Below are positions 34,211 to 43,727 of a DNA stretch of 64,000 nt, piece after piece (positions within the stretch are counted from its first letter, which is position 1; every line of letters begins with the position of its first letter). The translations under genes were made by a program, and so were the position numbers. The stretch is from NCBI RefSeq assembly GCF_000512695.2, contig NZ_AZRW02000020.1, positions 33,947 through 97,946 on the forward strand. The letters run 5' to 3'. Source of the stretch: Pseudomonas sp. QTF5 (GTDB taxonomy: Bacteria; Pseudomonadota; Gammaproteobacteria; Pseudomonadales; Pseudomonadaceae). Below the pieces are notes generated by a model. The model saw only the letters and a list, made by a program, of their open reading frames with translations. It was not told the DNA's origin and ran no database searches.

Positions 34211-34261
34211 CGCGGGGACGACCTCGCGGCTCGATCGAGTGATTAATCCGGGGACGACCCC
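34211..34261 (+). promoter_or_regulatory. Guanidine-II (mini-ykkC) riboswitch
   Basis: Two hairpins with ACGA loops: a 7-bp stem CGCGGGG-ACGA-CCTCGCG (one G-U) at 34211-34228 and GGGG-ACGA-CCCC at 34250-34261. Paired hairpins with ACGR loops closed by G/C pairs define the mini-ykkC class, which binds guanidinium and turns on export genes. The ribosome site of sugE (TGAGGT) is 10 bases downstream. Confidence 0.92.
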
Positions 34262-34281
34262 ATCCATCGATGAGGTCTGTG

Positions 34282-34596
34282 ATGTCCTGGATCATTCTGT
34301 TTTTCGCTGGTCTGTTCGAAGTCGGCTGGGCCGTCGGCCTGAAATACACCGACGGTTTCAGCCGCCCTATTCCTACCGCACTGACCGTTGCCGCCATGGC
34401 GATCAGCCTTGGCCTGCTGGGCCTTGCCATGAAGGAATTGCCGCTGGGCACGGCCTATGCGGTCTGGACTGGCGTGGGTGCGGTGGGCACGGTGATCGCC
34501 GGAATCATTCTGTTTGGTGAATCCATGGCGCTGTTTCGGCTGGCCAGTGTGGCGTTGATCATTGCCGGGTTGGTTGGGCTCAAGGTTAGCGCTTAG
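34282..34596 (+). CDS. sugE: Guanidinium exporter SugE/Gdx
   Basis: 104 residues of the small multidrug resistance family with four membrane helices. The essential Glu13 lies in AGLFEVGWAVGLKYTDGF, and KELPLGTAYAVWTGVGAVG is the Gdx-type third segment. The frame opens at 34270 but the ATG at 34282 after TGAGGT gives the family start MSWIILFFAG. The upstream guanidine-II riboswitch makes guanidinium/proton antiport the secure functional call. Confidence 0.95.
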   Translation: MSWIILFFAGLFEVGWAVGLKYTDGFSRPIPTALTVAAMAISLGLLGLAMKELPLGTAYAVWTGVGAVGTVIAGIILFGESMALFRLASVALIIAGLVGLKVSA

Positions 34597-34608
34597 GCCA
34601 CTACCGTC

Positions 34609-34672
34609 TTCGCGGGCAAGCCCGCTCCCACATTTGACCGCATTCCAATGTGGGAGCGGGCTTGCTCGCGAA
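34609..34672. repeat. REP pair
   Basis: Inverted REP arms between sugE and the convergent MFS/acyltransferase gene. Confidence 0.9.
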
Positions 34673-34692
34673 GAGGCCCGCAAAGTTACCGA

Positions 34693-36567
34693 CTATCTAA
34701 CGGCCCCACGCAAATCCCCCACCAACCCTTGCAATGTCGCCGGTTCAGCCGCTTCAACGGCCACCGCCGGCCCCGCCACCAAAGTCACCCGCGACCACAG
34801 CCTGCGAAACACGCCCTTGTCCGGATCACGGCTGAAGAAACTTCCCCACAACCCCTGCAACGCCAGCGGAATCACCGGCACCGGCGTTTCTTCGAGAATC
34901 CGCGTCAGCCCGCCCTTGAACTCGTTGATCTCGCCATCGGCGGTCAACTTGCCTTCAGGGAAAATGCACACCAGCTCGCCGTCCTTCAGATACTGGGCGA
35001 TGCGGGTGAAGGCTTTTTCGTAGATCTGAATATCTTCCTGACGCCCCGCGATCGGAATTGTCCCGGCGGTGCGGAAGATGAAGTTCAGTACCGGCAAGTT
35101 GTAGATTTTGTAATACATCACAAAGCGAATCGGCCGACGCACTGCGCCGCCAATCAGCAACGCATCGACGAACGACACATGGTTGCAAACTAGCAGTGCC
35201 GCGCCCTCATCGGGAATCAGCTGCAGATTGCGATGCTCGACGCGGTACATGGAATGGCCGAGCAGCCAGATCATGAAACGCATGCTGAACTCGGGGACGA
35301 TCTTGAAGATATAGGCGTTGACGCCAATGTTCAGCAGCGACACCACCAGGAACAGCTGCGGGATCGACAGCTTGGCGATGCTCAGCAAGAGGATCGACAC
35401 AATCGCCGACACCACCATGAACAGAGCGTTAAGAATGTTGTTGGCGGCGATCACCCGAGCACGCTCATTCTCGACGGTACGCGACTGGATCAGCGCATAC
35501 AGCGGCACAATGTAGAAACCACCGAAGACCCCAAGCCCCAGAATATCGATCAACACCAGCCAGGCGCGGCCAAACCCAAGGACTTCGATCCAGCCATGGC
35601 CAGCAACGCTGTCCGGAATCCCGCCGGAATGCCACCACAGCAACAGGCCAAACACCGTCAGACCGAATGAGCCGAACGGTACCAGACCGATCTCGACTTT
35701 GCGTCCGGAGAGCTTCTCGCAGAGCATCGATCCCAGTGCGATACCGACCGAGAACACCGTAAGAATCAGCGTTACCACGGTCTCGTCGCCGTGCATCCAT
35801 TCCTTGGCATAGGCCGGAATCTGCGTCAGATAAATCGCCCCGACAAACCAGAACCATGAGTTACCGACGATCGAACGCGATACCGCAGGGGTTTGCCCGA
35901 GACCCAGTTTCAAGGTGGCCCAGGACTGGCTGAAGATATTCCAGTTCAGGCGCATTTCCGGCGATGCCGCCGCGGCCCGGGGAATGTTGCGGCTGGCCAG
36001 GTAACCGAGCACCGCGATACCGATGATGGCCGTGGACACGACCGGCGCGTAATTGCTGGACGACATCATGATCCCGGCGCCAATGGTCCCGGCGAGAATT
36101 GCCAGGAAAGTGCCCATTTCCACCAGACCGTTGCCGCCCACCAGCTCTTCTTCGCGCAAGGCCTGCGGCAGGATCGAATACTTCACCGGCCCGAACAGCG
36201 CCGAATGGGTGCCCATGGCAAACAGCGCCACCAGCATCAGCGACAGGTGATCGAACATGAAACCGACCGCGCCCACCGCCATGATGACGATTTCCCCGAG
36301 CTTGATCAGACGGATCAGCGCGTCCTTGGCGAACTTTTCCCCGAACTGCCCGGCCAGCGCCGAAAACAGGAAGAACGGCAGGATAAACAGCAACGCACAC
36401 AGGTTGACCCAGATCGAGCGGTCACCCTCGATAGTCAGCTTGTACAAAATGGCGAGAATCAGCGACTGCTTGAAGATGTTGTCGTTGAACGCCCCGAGCG
36501 ACTGCGTGATAAAAAACGGCAGGAAGCGCCGAGTACGAAGCAAGGTGAACTGAGAGGGGTGACTCAT
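34693..36567 (-). CDS. MFS transporter fused to PlsC-type acyltransferase
   Basis: 624 residues from the ATG at 36567 (MSHPSQFTLLRTRRFLPFF). The first 400 residues form about 12 helices with the LplT-like start FFITQSLGAFNDNIFKQSL; the C-terminal part (about 420-620) is a glycerolipid acyltransferase with the catalytic HX4D in CNHVSFVDALL and the FPEGKLTADG motif. The combination resembles LplT plus Aas in one chain: flip a lysophospholipid inward and re-acylate it. The third, AMP-binding domain of large Aas fusions is absent, so acyl-ACP/CoA supply must come from elsewhere. Confidence 0.87.
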   Translation of the reverse strand: MSHPSQFTLLRTRRFLPFFITQSLGAFNDNIFKQSLILAILYKLTIEGDRSIWVNLCALLFILPFFLFSALAGQFGEKFAKDALIRLIKLGEIVIMAVGAVGFMFDHLSLMLVALFAMGTHSALFGPVKYSILPQALREEELVGGNGLVEMGTFLAILAGTIGAGIMMSSSNYAPVVSTAIIGIAVLGYLASRNIPRAAAASPEMRLNWNIFSQSWATLKLGLGQTPAVSRSIVGNSWFWFVGAIYLTQIPAYAKEWMHGDETVVTLILTVFSVGIALGSMLCEKLSGRKVEIGLVPFGSFGLTVFGLLLWWHSGGIPDSVAGHGWIEVLGFGRAWLVLIDILGLGVFGGFYIVPLYALIQSRTVENERARVIAANNILNALFMVVSAIVSILLLSIAKLSIPQLFLVVSLLNIGVNAYIFKIVPEFSMRFMIWLLGHSMYRVEHRNLQLIPDEGAALLVCNHVSFVDALLIGGAVRRPIRFVMYYKIYNLPVLNFIFRTAGTIPIAGRQEDIQIYEKAFTRIAQYLKDGELVCIFPEGKLTADGEINEFKGGLTRILEETPVPVIPLALQGLWGSFFSRDPDKGVFRRLWSRVTLVAGPAVAVEAAEPATLQGLVGDLRGAVR

Positions 36568-36676
36568 CTTCCATGTGTCCCTGATGTTGGGTAGAGAGTG
36601 GGTAAAGAGTGGCGTGGATACTTTTATTGGAATATCGAACGTCGATCCAGGCCACAGATTACCCAATCTTGGCCGG

Positions 36677-37828
36677 TTATTTCTTTAATCCTGCAATGCA
36701 CGGCGAGACAAACAGCTCACCCCGCCACGCACCCTGCACCGTACGCTTGGCGACTATCAACCACATCACCGCCAGCATGGCCACCAACACGCAACCAAAA
36801 ACACTGAAAAACGTCAGGTTCAAGGTGCTGGCCAGTTTCAGCGTAGCCAGTGAATAGACACCCAGCGGGAAAGTGAAGCCCCACCAGCCGAGGTTGAACG
36901 GGATGCCGGCGCGCAAGTAACGCGCGGTGATCAACAGCGCAATCAGCATCCACCAGAGCCCGAAGCCCCACAGTGTGATGCCGGCCACCAAGCCAAGCCC
37001 TGCGGCAATCTCGCCGATACCCGGCAGACCGTTGGCGGCAAAGATCGCTGGCGCGTCGGCGCCCAACAGCAACATACCCAGCGCACCGGTGCCAATCGGC
37101 CCAAGGGCCAGCCAGCTCGAGGCGGCCATGTTTTCGTGGGGCAATTTATGCAACGCCATACGCAGCAACAGGATGGTCAGAATGCTGAACGCCACCGGCA
37201 GGGAAAACGCCCAGAGCACGTAGCTGGTCACCAACACCACCAGTTGTGAATGAGCATCGACCAAGTGCGGCGCCAACAAGCCGCCGCTGGCAGCCGCCAC
37301 TTCCGCCGCCACCACTGGCAACAGCCAGACGGCGGTCATCTGGTCGATGCTGTGCTCCTGACGAGTGAACATCATGTAGGGAATCAATACGCCGCAGGCC
37401 AGCGACATCGCCACGTCCAGCCACCACAGCACTTCGGCGAGGTGAATCACTCCATCGCCCCAGCGCAGCAAACCGAACAGCAGAAAGCCATTGATGATGG
37501 TCGCAAGCCCCATGGGAATGGTGCCGAAAAACATCGAAACCGTGGAGTGCCCAAAAATCCGCCGCGCCTCGTCGAAGAACATGACCCAACGCGCGGCATA
37601 CAGGGCCGTGAACAAAACAAAAAGGGCAATATTGAACAGCCACACCCCTTCGGCAAAGGCATGCAGACCGGGATTCGACACCGGCAATTGCGCAAGCGCC
37701 AGCGCCAATACACCCGTGCCCATAGTCGCCGCGAACCAGTTGGGGGTGAATTGGCGGATGGCCTCACGTGGGTGCTGCAAATGACTGAGCGGTTTGATAC
37801 CGGGTTTAACGCTATGGGTGCAGGTCAT
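36677..37828 (-). CDS. TDT family anion transporter (TehA/SLAC1-like)
   Basis: 383 residues, ten predicted membrane helices. The start FTPNWFAATMGTGVLALALAQLP is the signature of the TDT family (tellurite resistance/dicarboxylate, sulfite efflux and SLAC1 channels). AGGAG lies 7 bases before the ATG. Substrate could be sulfite, a C4-dicarboxylate or another anion. The cupin gene upstream is on the same strand with a gap of about 105 bp. Confidence 0.87.
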   Translation of the reverse strand: MTCTHSVKPGIKPLSHLQHPREAIRQFTPNWFAATMGTGVLALALAQLPVSNPGLHAFAEGVWLFNIALFVLFTALYAARWVMFFDEARRIFGHSTVSMFFGTIPMGLATIINGFLLFGLLRWGDGVIHLAEVLWWLDVAMSLACGVLIPYMMFTRQEHSIDQMTAVWLLPVVAAEVAAASGGLLAPHLVDAHSQLVVLVTSYVLWAFSLPVAFSILTILLLRMALHKLPHENMAASSWLALGPIGTGALGMLLLGADAPAIFAANGLPGIGEIAAGLGLVAGITLWGFGLWWMLIALLITARYLRAGIPFNLGWWGFTFPLGVYSLATLKLASTLNLTFFSVFGCVLVAMLAVMWLIVAKRTVQGAWRGELFVSPCIAGLKK

Positions 37829-37909
37829 GGTGAACTCCTGTCCTCTTGTGAGGTGGAGTTCATGATAGATCCGAATAGAATATCGATATAACGGGCAATA
37901 TCTCTAACT

Positions 37910-37930
37910 GTTATCTGCTTTATAGATAAC
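37910..37930. promoter_or_regulatory. Inverted repeat before the TDT gene
   Basis: GTTATCT-N7-AGATAAC, 82 bp upstream of the TDT start and 4 bp past the cupin stop, in an AT-rich gap. It could be a regulator site for the transporter or the cupin terminator (no clear T-run). Confidence 0.4.
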
Positions 37931-37933
37931 TAA

Positions 37934-38245
37934 TCAGACACTGCCTTCAGATTCGATCACCAATATTCTCGCCACACTCAACGGATGAGCTACATGCTCA
38001 GTGCCCACGGAGGCATAAAAAATATCGCCGACTTCGAGTAGCGTTTCCTTTTCCAGGCCTTCTTCGCGATAACGCATCTGCACCTGCCCATCGAGTACCA
38101 CGAACACTTCCTGACCGTCGTTGATATGCCATTTATAGGGCTGATCGGTCCAGTGCAAACGAGTGGTGATGCCGTTCATGTTGGCAATGTCCAGCGCCGC
38201 CCAAGCACGGTCACCGGTGAAAGATTTGCTGCGGATGATCTTCAT
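37934..38245 (-). CDS. Small cupin-domain protein
   Basis: 103 residues from the ATG at 38245 (MKIIRSKSFTGDRAW). A single cupin beta-barrel: motif 1 is WHINDGQEVFVVLDGQV and motif 2 is VGDIFYASVGTEHVAHP, each keeping metal-ligand His residues. Such proteins bind small molecules or metals; no substrate can be assigned. An alternative start at 38278 is less likely. Confidence 0.85.
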   Translation of the reverse strand: MKIIRSKSFTGDRAWAALDIANMNGITTRLHWTDQPYKWHINDGQEVFVVLDGQVQMRYREEGLEKETLLEVGDIFYASVGTEHVAHPLSVARILVIESEGSV

Positions 38246-38545
38246 GGGTCGGTCCGTCGAAATGAATGGCGGTGCCAAGGCTAACGGTCATAGAACATCG
38301 ATGCCACAGACTTTGACGGATTGCATCGGTTGATCGATATTGCGTTGAATCAGTAACGCCGTCTTCGCTGTAGGAGCGAGGCTTGCCCACGAAGAGGCCC
38401 GACAAGACACCAAAGATCCAACTGACTCCCAACCTGCGACACCCCGCCGCGCCACGACCTTGGTCGACACTGACTAACTCTGGTGGTCATGCGAAACTGT
38501 TTTGACCGGGCGAAGTCCCCCGGATGTCTTTTGTCTGGAGCTCCC
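38246..38545. other. Divergent gap, cupin and mxtR promoters
   Basis: A 300-bp region without a gene; it holds a single REP (38369-38394) and should contain both divergent promoters. Nothing further is recognised. Confidence 0.5.
38369..38394 (+). repeat. Solitary REP
   Basis: One arm only (TGTAGGAGCGAGGCTTGCCC), without an inverted partner nearby. Confidence 0.75.
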
Positions 38546-41500
38546 ATGTCGCTGTCCATCGGGCTGATCGCCACCGTCGCCCTGGCCTATATGGCCATCC
38601 TGTTCGCTATCGCCTTTTACGGCGACCGTCGCAGCACGCCGTTGCCGCCACGGGTGCGGGCCTGGGTGTACAGCCTGTCGCTGGCCGTTTATTGCACCAG
38701 TTGGACGTTCTTTGGCGCAGTGGGCCAGGCGGCCGAACAACTCTGGTCATTCCTGCCGATCTACCTCGGGCCGATCCTGCTGCTGGTGTGCGCGCCGTGG
38801 GTCCTGCAAAAAATGGTGATGATCAGCAAACAGGAGAACATCACCTCCATTGCCGACTTCATCGCCGCCCGTTACGGCAAATCCCAATCGCTGGCGGTGG
38901 TGGTGGCGCTGATCTGTCTGGTCGGCGTGTTGCCCTACATCGCCTTGCAGCTCAAGGGCATCGTGCTGGGCGTGAACCTGCTGATCGGCGCCGGTGCCGA
39001 CGCCATGGGCACCCGCGCGCAGGACACGGCGCTAATCGTATCCTTGGTGCTGGCGCTGTTCACCATCGTTTTCGGTACCCGCAACCTCGACGCCACGGAA
39101 CACCACCGCGGCATGGTGCTGGCGATCGCCTTTGAATCACTGGTCAAACTGTTCGCTTTTCTCGCGGTCGGCGCGTTCGTGACCTACGGCCTGTACGACG
39201 GTTTCGACGATCTGTTCGACCAGGCCATGCTCGCCCCGCGTCTCGAAGCGTACTGGAAAGAAACCATCAACTGGCCGTCCATGGTGGTGCAAACCGGCGT
39301 GGCGATGATGGCGATCATCTGCCTGCCCCGGCAGTTCCATGTGACCGTGGTGGAAAACATCGAGCCTCAGGATCTGCGTTTGGCCAAGTGGGTGTTCCCG
39401 GCCTATCTGGCGCTGGCGGCATTGTTTGTCGTGCCGATCGCGCTGGCCGGCCAGATGATGCTGCCCAGTTCGGTACTGCCGGATTCATTCGTCATCAGCC
39501 TGCCCCTGGCCCAATCCCACCCTGCTCTGGCGATGCTGGCGTTTATTGGCGGCGCTTCCGCGGCGACCGGCATGGTGATCGTGGCCAGCGTGGCGCTGTC
39601 GACCATGCTCTCCAACGACTTGCTGCTGCCGTGGTTGCTGCGGCGTAACAACGCCGAGCGGCCGTTCGAAGTGTTCCGCCAGTGGATGCTTTCGGTGCGC
39701 CGGGTGAGCATCGTGGTCATTCTGCTATTGGCCTATGTCAGTTATCGACTGCTGGGCTCCACCGCAAGCCTGGCAACCATCGGCCAGATCGCCTTCGCCG
39801 CCGTGACCCAACTGGCCCCGGCCATGCTCGGCGCGCTGTATTGGAAACAGGCTAACCGCCGTGGGGTGTTCGCGGGACTGGCCGCCGGGACGTTCCTCTG
39901 GTTCTACACTCTGGTGCTACCGATCGCCGCCAACAGTCTCGGTCTGCCCATGAGCAGTTTTCCGGGCCTGGCCTGGCTGCAAGGCAACCCGTTGAACCTG
40001 CCGATCACACCGCTGACTCAAGGCGTGGTGCTGTCCCTGGCGGGCAACTTCACCTTGTTCGCCTGGGTCTCGCTACTGTCACGCACGCGGGTTTCGGAGC
40101 ATTGGCAGGCCGGCCGCTTCATCGGCCAGGAAATTAGCGCCCGCCCAAGCGCCCGTTCGATGCTGGCGGTACAGATCAACGACTTGCTGCAACTGGCCGC
40201 CCGTTTTGTCGGCGAAGAACGGGCTCGTCAGAGCTTCATCCGTTTCGCCTACCGCCAGGGCAAAGGCTTCAACCCGAACCTGAACGCGGACGGTGAATGG
40301 ATCGCCCATACCGAACGCTTGCTGGCCGGTGTACTCGGTGCATCCTCGACCCGGGCGGTGGTAAAAGCCGCCATCGAAGGTCGGGAAATGCAGCTCGAGG
40401 ATGTCGTGCGGATCGCCGACGAAACCTCGGAAGTGCTGCAGTTCAATCGCGCCCTGCTGCAAGGCGCCATCGAGAACATCACCCAAGGCATCAGCGTGGT
40501 CGACCAGTCGTTGAAACTGGTGGCCTGGAACCGGCGCTACCTTGAGTTATTCAACTACCCTGACGGTTTGATCAGCGTTGGCCGGCCGATTGCCGACATC
40601 ATTCGCTACAACGCCGAGCGCGGTCTGTGCGGCCCCGGCGAAGCAGAGGTGCATGTCGCCCGTCGCTTGCACTGGATGCGTCAGGGCCGGGCCCATACCT
40701 CCGAGCGGCTGTTTCCCAATGGTCGAGTGATCGAGCTGATCGGTAACCCGATGCCCGGCGGCGGTTTCGTCATGAGCTTCACCGACATCACCGCGTTCCG
40801 CGAAGCCGAGCAAGCGCTGAAAGAAGCCAACGAAGGCCTCGAGCAACGGGTCACCGAACGAACCCACGAACTGTCGCAACTCAACCTTGCCCTGACCGAA
40901 GCCAAGGGCACCGCCGAATCGGCCAACCAGTCGAAAACCCGTTTCCTGGCCGCCGTCAGCCATGACCTGATGCAACCGCTGAACGCTGCGCGACTGTTCT
41001 CTGCCGCCCTCTCTCATCAGGAAGACAGTTTATCCAGTGAGGCGCAGAAACTGGTTCATCACCTGGACAGTTCACTGCGCTCGGCCGAGGACCTGATCAG
41101 CGACCTGCTGGACATTTCCCGCCTGGAAAACGGCAAGATCAACCCTGATCGCAAGCCCTTCATGCTCAATGAGTTGTTCCATACATTGGGCGCCGAGTTC
41201 AAGGCGCTGGCTCAGGAACAGGGGCTGAAATTCCGCGTCAGGGGTAGCGCGCTGCGGGTCGACAGCGACATCAAACTGCTTCGGCGGATTTTGCAGAACT
41301 TCCTGACCAATGCCTTCCGCTACGCCAAAGGGCCGGTGTTGCTCGGCGTTCGGCGGCGCAACGGCGAACTGTGCCTGGAGGTCTGGGACCGTGGACCGGG
41401 TATTCCGGAAAACAAACAGCGGATGATTTTCGAAGAGTTCAAACGCCTCGACAGCCACCAGACCCGGGCCGAGAAAGGTCTGGGTCTGGGCCTGGCGATT

Positions 41501-42016
41501 GCCGATGGGCTGTGTCGCGTGTTGGGTCACACCTTGCGCGTGCGTTCCTGGCCGGGGCGCGGCAGCGTGTTTAGTGTCAGCGTGCCGTTGGCTCGGGTAC
41601 AAACCGCGATGCCAACCAAAGTCGCCGAACTCAATGGCCATTTGCTCAGCGGCGCGCAGGTGCTGTGTATCGACAACGAAGACAGCATCCTGATCGGCAT
41701 GAACAGTTTGCTCACGCGCTGGGGTTGCCAGGTCTGGACCGCGCGCAATCGTGATGAATGCGCGACGCTGCTCGGTGATGGGATGCGTCCGCAACTGGCG
41801 CTGGTGGATTACCACCTGGACGATGGCGAGACCGGAACCGAGTTGATGGCGTGGTTGCGCACGCAACTGGGTGAGCCGGTGCCGGGGGTGGTGATCAGTG
41901 CCGATGGACGGCCGGAGACGGTGGCCCAGGTGCATGCGGCGGGCCTGGATTACCTGGCCAAACCAGTGAAACCGGCGGCGTTGCGGGCGTTGTTGAGTCG
42001 GTATTTGCCGTTGTAA
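38546..42016 (+). CDS. mxtR: Hybrid sensor kinase with sodium-solute-symporter domain (MxtR/CrbS-like)
   Basis: 1156 residues. About 500 residues of SSS-type membrane helices come first, then a PAS domain (about 640-770), a short coiled coil (EANEGLEQRVTERTHELSQL), HisKA with the phospho-His at about 806 (FLAAVSHDLMQPLNAARLF), an HATPase with NFLTNAFRYA and GLGLGLAIADG, and a receiver domain with Asp at about 1088 (LVDYHLDDG). This architecture and position match MxtR/CrbS, the sensor that with ErdR/CrbR controls acetate use in Pseudomonas and Vibrio. No response-regulator gene is adjacent. GGAG precedes the ATG. Confidence 0.83.
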   Translation: MSLSIGLIATVALAYMAILFAIAFYGDRRSTPLPPRVRAWVYSLSLAVYCTSWTFFGAVGQAAEQLWSFLPIYLGPILLLVCAPWVLQKMVMISKQENITSIADFIAARYGKSQSLAVVVALICLVGVLPYIALQLKGIVLGVNLLIGAGADAMGTRAQDTALIVSLVLALFTIVFGTRNLDATEHHRGMVLAIAFESLVKLFAFLAVGAFVTYGLYDGFDDLFDQAMLAPRLEAYWKETINWPSMVVQTGVAMMAIICLPRQFHVTVVENIEPQDLRLAKWVFPAYLALAALFVVPIALAGQMMLPSSVLPDSFVISLPLAQSHPALAMLAFIGGASAATGMVIVASVALSTMLSNDLLLPWLLRRNNAERPFEVFRQWMLSVRRVSIVVILLLAYVSYRLLGSTASLATIGQIAFAAVTQLAPAMLGALYWKQANRRGVFAGLAAGTFLWFYTLVLPIAANSLGLPMSSFPGLAWLQGNPLNLPITPLTQGVVLSLAGNFTLFAWVSLLSRTRVSEHWQAGRFIGQEISARPSARSMLAVQINDLLQLAARFVGEERARQSFIRFAYRQGKGFNPNLNADGEWIAHTERLLAGVLGASSTRAVVKAAIEGREMQLEDVVRIADETSEVLQFNRALLQGAIENITQGISVVDQSLKLVAWNRRYLELFNYPDGLISVGRPIADIIRYNAERGLCGPGEAEVHVARRLHWMRQGRAHTSERLFPNGRVIELIGNPMPGGGFVMSFTDITAFREAEQALKEANEGLEQRVTERTHELSQLNLALTEAKGTAESANQSKTRFLAAVSHDLMQPLNAARLFSAALSHQEDSLSSEAQKLVHHLDSSLRSAEDLISDLLDISRLENGKINPDRKPFMLNELFHTLGAEFKALAQEQGLKFRVRGSALRVDSDIKLLRRILQNFLTNAFRYAKGPVLLGVRRRNGELCLEVWDRGPGIPENKQRMIFEEFKRLDSHQTRAEKGLGLGLAIADGLCRVLGHTLRVRSWPGRGSVFSVSVPLARVQTAMPTKVAELNGHLLSGAQVLCIDNEDSILIGMNSLLTRWGCQVWTARNRDECATLLGDGMRPQLALVDYHLDDGETGTELMAWLRTQLGEPVPGVVISADGRPETVAQVHAAGLDYLAKPVKPAALRALLSRYLPL

Positions 42017-42055
42017 TGCGGCAGGTCTGAACCCTGTAGTGGGGCGATTGACGCC

Positions 42056-42178
42056 TTCGCGAGCAAGTCGGATCGCCGCACCGCCGCTCCCACAGGGGTT
42101 TGTGGTGTTCACTCTATTTGTGTAACAACACCAATCCACTGTGGGAGCGGCGGTGCGGCGATCCGACTTGCTCGCGAA
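42056..42178. repeat. REP variant with 40-bp perfect inverted arms
   Basis: 42056-42095 is exactly complementary to 42139-42178. The arms are the usual REP ends with a GGTGCGGCGATCCGACTTG insert, seen also at 49968 and 57140. Confidence 0.92.
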
Positions 42179-42187
42179 GCTTTTCGG

Positions 42188-43666
42188 CTACTCCGGCAAC
42201 TCGGCCAAGCCATCGACATCCGTCATCGCCCGCTCCAGCAAGTCCGCTGGCAAGCTCTTGCTGGCCCGTGCCCCTAGCAGTTTGAGCTGCTCGCTGCGGC
42301 TGACCAGGTTGCCGCGGCCTTCTGTCAGCTTATTGCGTGCAGAACTGTAGGCCTTGTCCAGTTGCTGCAGGCGATTGCCGACTTCATCCAGATCCTGAAT
42401 GAACAACACGAATTTGTCGTACAGCCAACCGGCGCGCTCGGCGATTTCCCGGGCGTTCTGGCTCTGGCGTTCCTGCTTCCACAGGCTGTCGATGACGCGC
42501 AAGGTGGCCAGCAACGTGGTCGGGCTGACGATCACGATATTGCGGTCGAATGCCTCCTGAAACAGCGTCGGCTCAGCCTGCAACGCCGCAGAAAACGCCG
42601 CTTCGATCGGAACGAAAAGCAGAACGAAATCCAGGCTGTGCAAGCCGTCGAGCCGCTTGTAGTCCTTGCCGGCCAGGCCTTTGACGTGATTTCGCAGAGA
42701 CAGCACATGCTGTTTGATGGCGATCTGGCCGATGGCATCGTCCTCGGCCGCCACATATTGCTGATAGGCCGTGAGGCTGACCTTGGAATCGACCACGACC
42801 TGTTTGTCGCCGGGCAGGTAAATAATCACATCCGGCTGGAAACGCTCACCGTCCGGCCCCTTGAGATTGACCTGGGTCTGGTACTCACGCCCCTTCTCCA
42901 GGCCCGCGTGCTCAAGCACCCGTTCGAGAATCAGTTCACCCCAGTTGCCTTGGGTTTTCTGCCCTTTCAAGGCGCGCGTCAGGTTGGTGGCTTCGTCGCT
43001 CAGGCGCAGGTTCAGTTGTTGCAGCCGCTCCAGTTCCTTGGCCAGGGAAAAACGCTCGCGGGCTTCGGCCTGATAGCTTTCCTCGACGCGCTTTTCGAAC
43101 GACTGGATACGTTCCTTCAACGGATCGAGCAACTGCCCCAAACGTTGTTGGCTGGTTTCGGCAAAGCGTTGCTCACGCTCATCGAAGATCTTGCCCGCCA
43201 GCTCGGCGAATTGCGCACGCAGCTCGTCTCGGGAGCCTTGCAGGTCGTTGAGGCGCTGCTGATGGCTTTCCTGCTGCTCACGCAGTTCGGCGTTAAGAGA
43301 GGCTGCCTGAGCATCGAGGCGACGCAATTCAGCCTCTTTGCCAGCGCGCTCGATATTCCAGGCGTGGGCCGCGTCGCGGGCATCGTCGCGTTCGATCTGC
43401 AGCAGTTCGACTTCACGGCGCACGGCGGCCAGATCGGCCTGTTTGGCGGCGTTGGCCTGGCTCAGGTCGGCGATTTCATCACGGCAGGTATCAAGCTGGG
43501 CATTCAAGCCGTCCTGCGTCAGCTGGGCGATGGCGAGGCGCTCTTCCAACAGCGCCAGCTCGGCCTGCCCCGAACTTGCCCGACGCTGAAGTTGCCAGGC
43601 CAGTACCAGTAACGGCAGTGCAGCGCCCGCCAGACCCAGCAATGCGCTGGTCAAGTCCATCGCCAT
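42188..43666 (-). CDS. rmuC: RmuC family protein
   Basis: 492 residues from the ATG at 43666 with AGGA six bases before. An N-terminal hydrophobic anchor (LLGLAGAALPLLVLAW), a long coiled coil (about 30-190, rich in Glu, Gln, Leu and Arg) and the nuclease-like RmuC core (LERVLEHAGLEKGREYQTQ, QPDVIIYLPGDKQVVVDSKVSL, FVPIEAAFSAAL). E. coli RmuC limits recombination at inverted repeats; the fold suggests a restriction-like nuclease. Length normal. Confidence 0.94.
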   Translation of the reverse strand: MAMDLTSALLGLAGAALPLLVLAWQLQRRASSGQAELALLEERLAIAQLTQDGLNAQLDTCRDEIADLSQANAAKQADLAAVRREVELLQIERDDARDAAHAWNIERAGKEAELRRLDAQAASLNAELREQQESHQQRLNDLQGSRDELRAQFAELAGKIFDEREQRFAETSQQRLGQLLDPLKERIQSFEKRVEESYQAEARERFSLAKELERLQQLNLRLSDEATNLTRALKGQKTQGNWGELILERVLEHAGLEKGREYQTQVNLKGPDGERFQPDVIIYLPGDKQVVVDSKVSLTAYQQYVAAEDDAIGQIAIKQHVLSLRNHVKGLAGKDYKRLDGLHSLDFVLLFVPIEAAFSAALQAEPTLFQEAFDRNIVIVSPTTLLATLRVIDSLWKQERQSQNAREIAERAGWLYDKFVLFIQDLDEVGNRLQQLDKAYSSARNKLTEGRGNLVSRSEQLKLLGARASKSLPADLLERAMTDVDGLAELPE

Positions 43667-43727
43667 AGCCACTCCTGCCGATCAGATAAAGCGTGAAGGT
43701 TAACCAAAGCGTCAGGTCTTGGACAGC

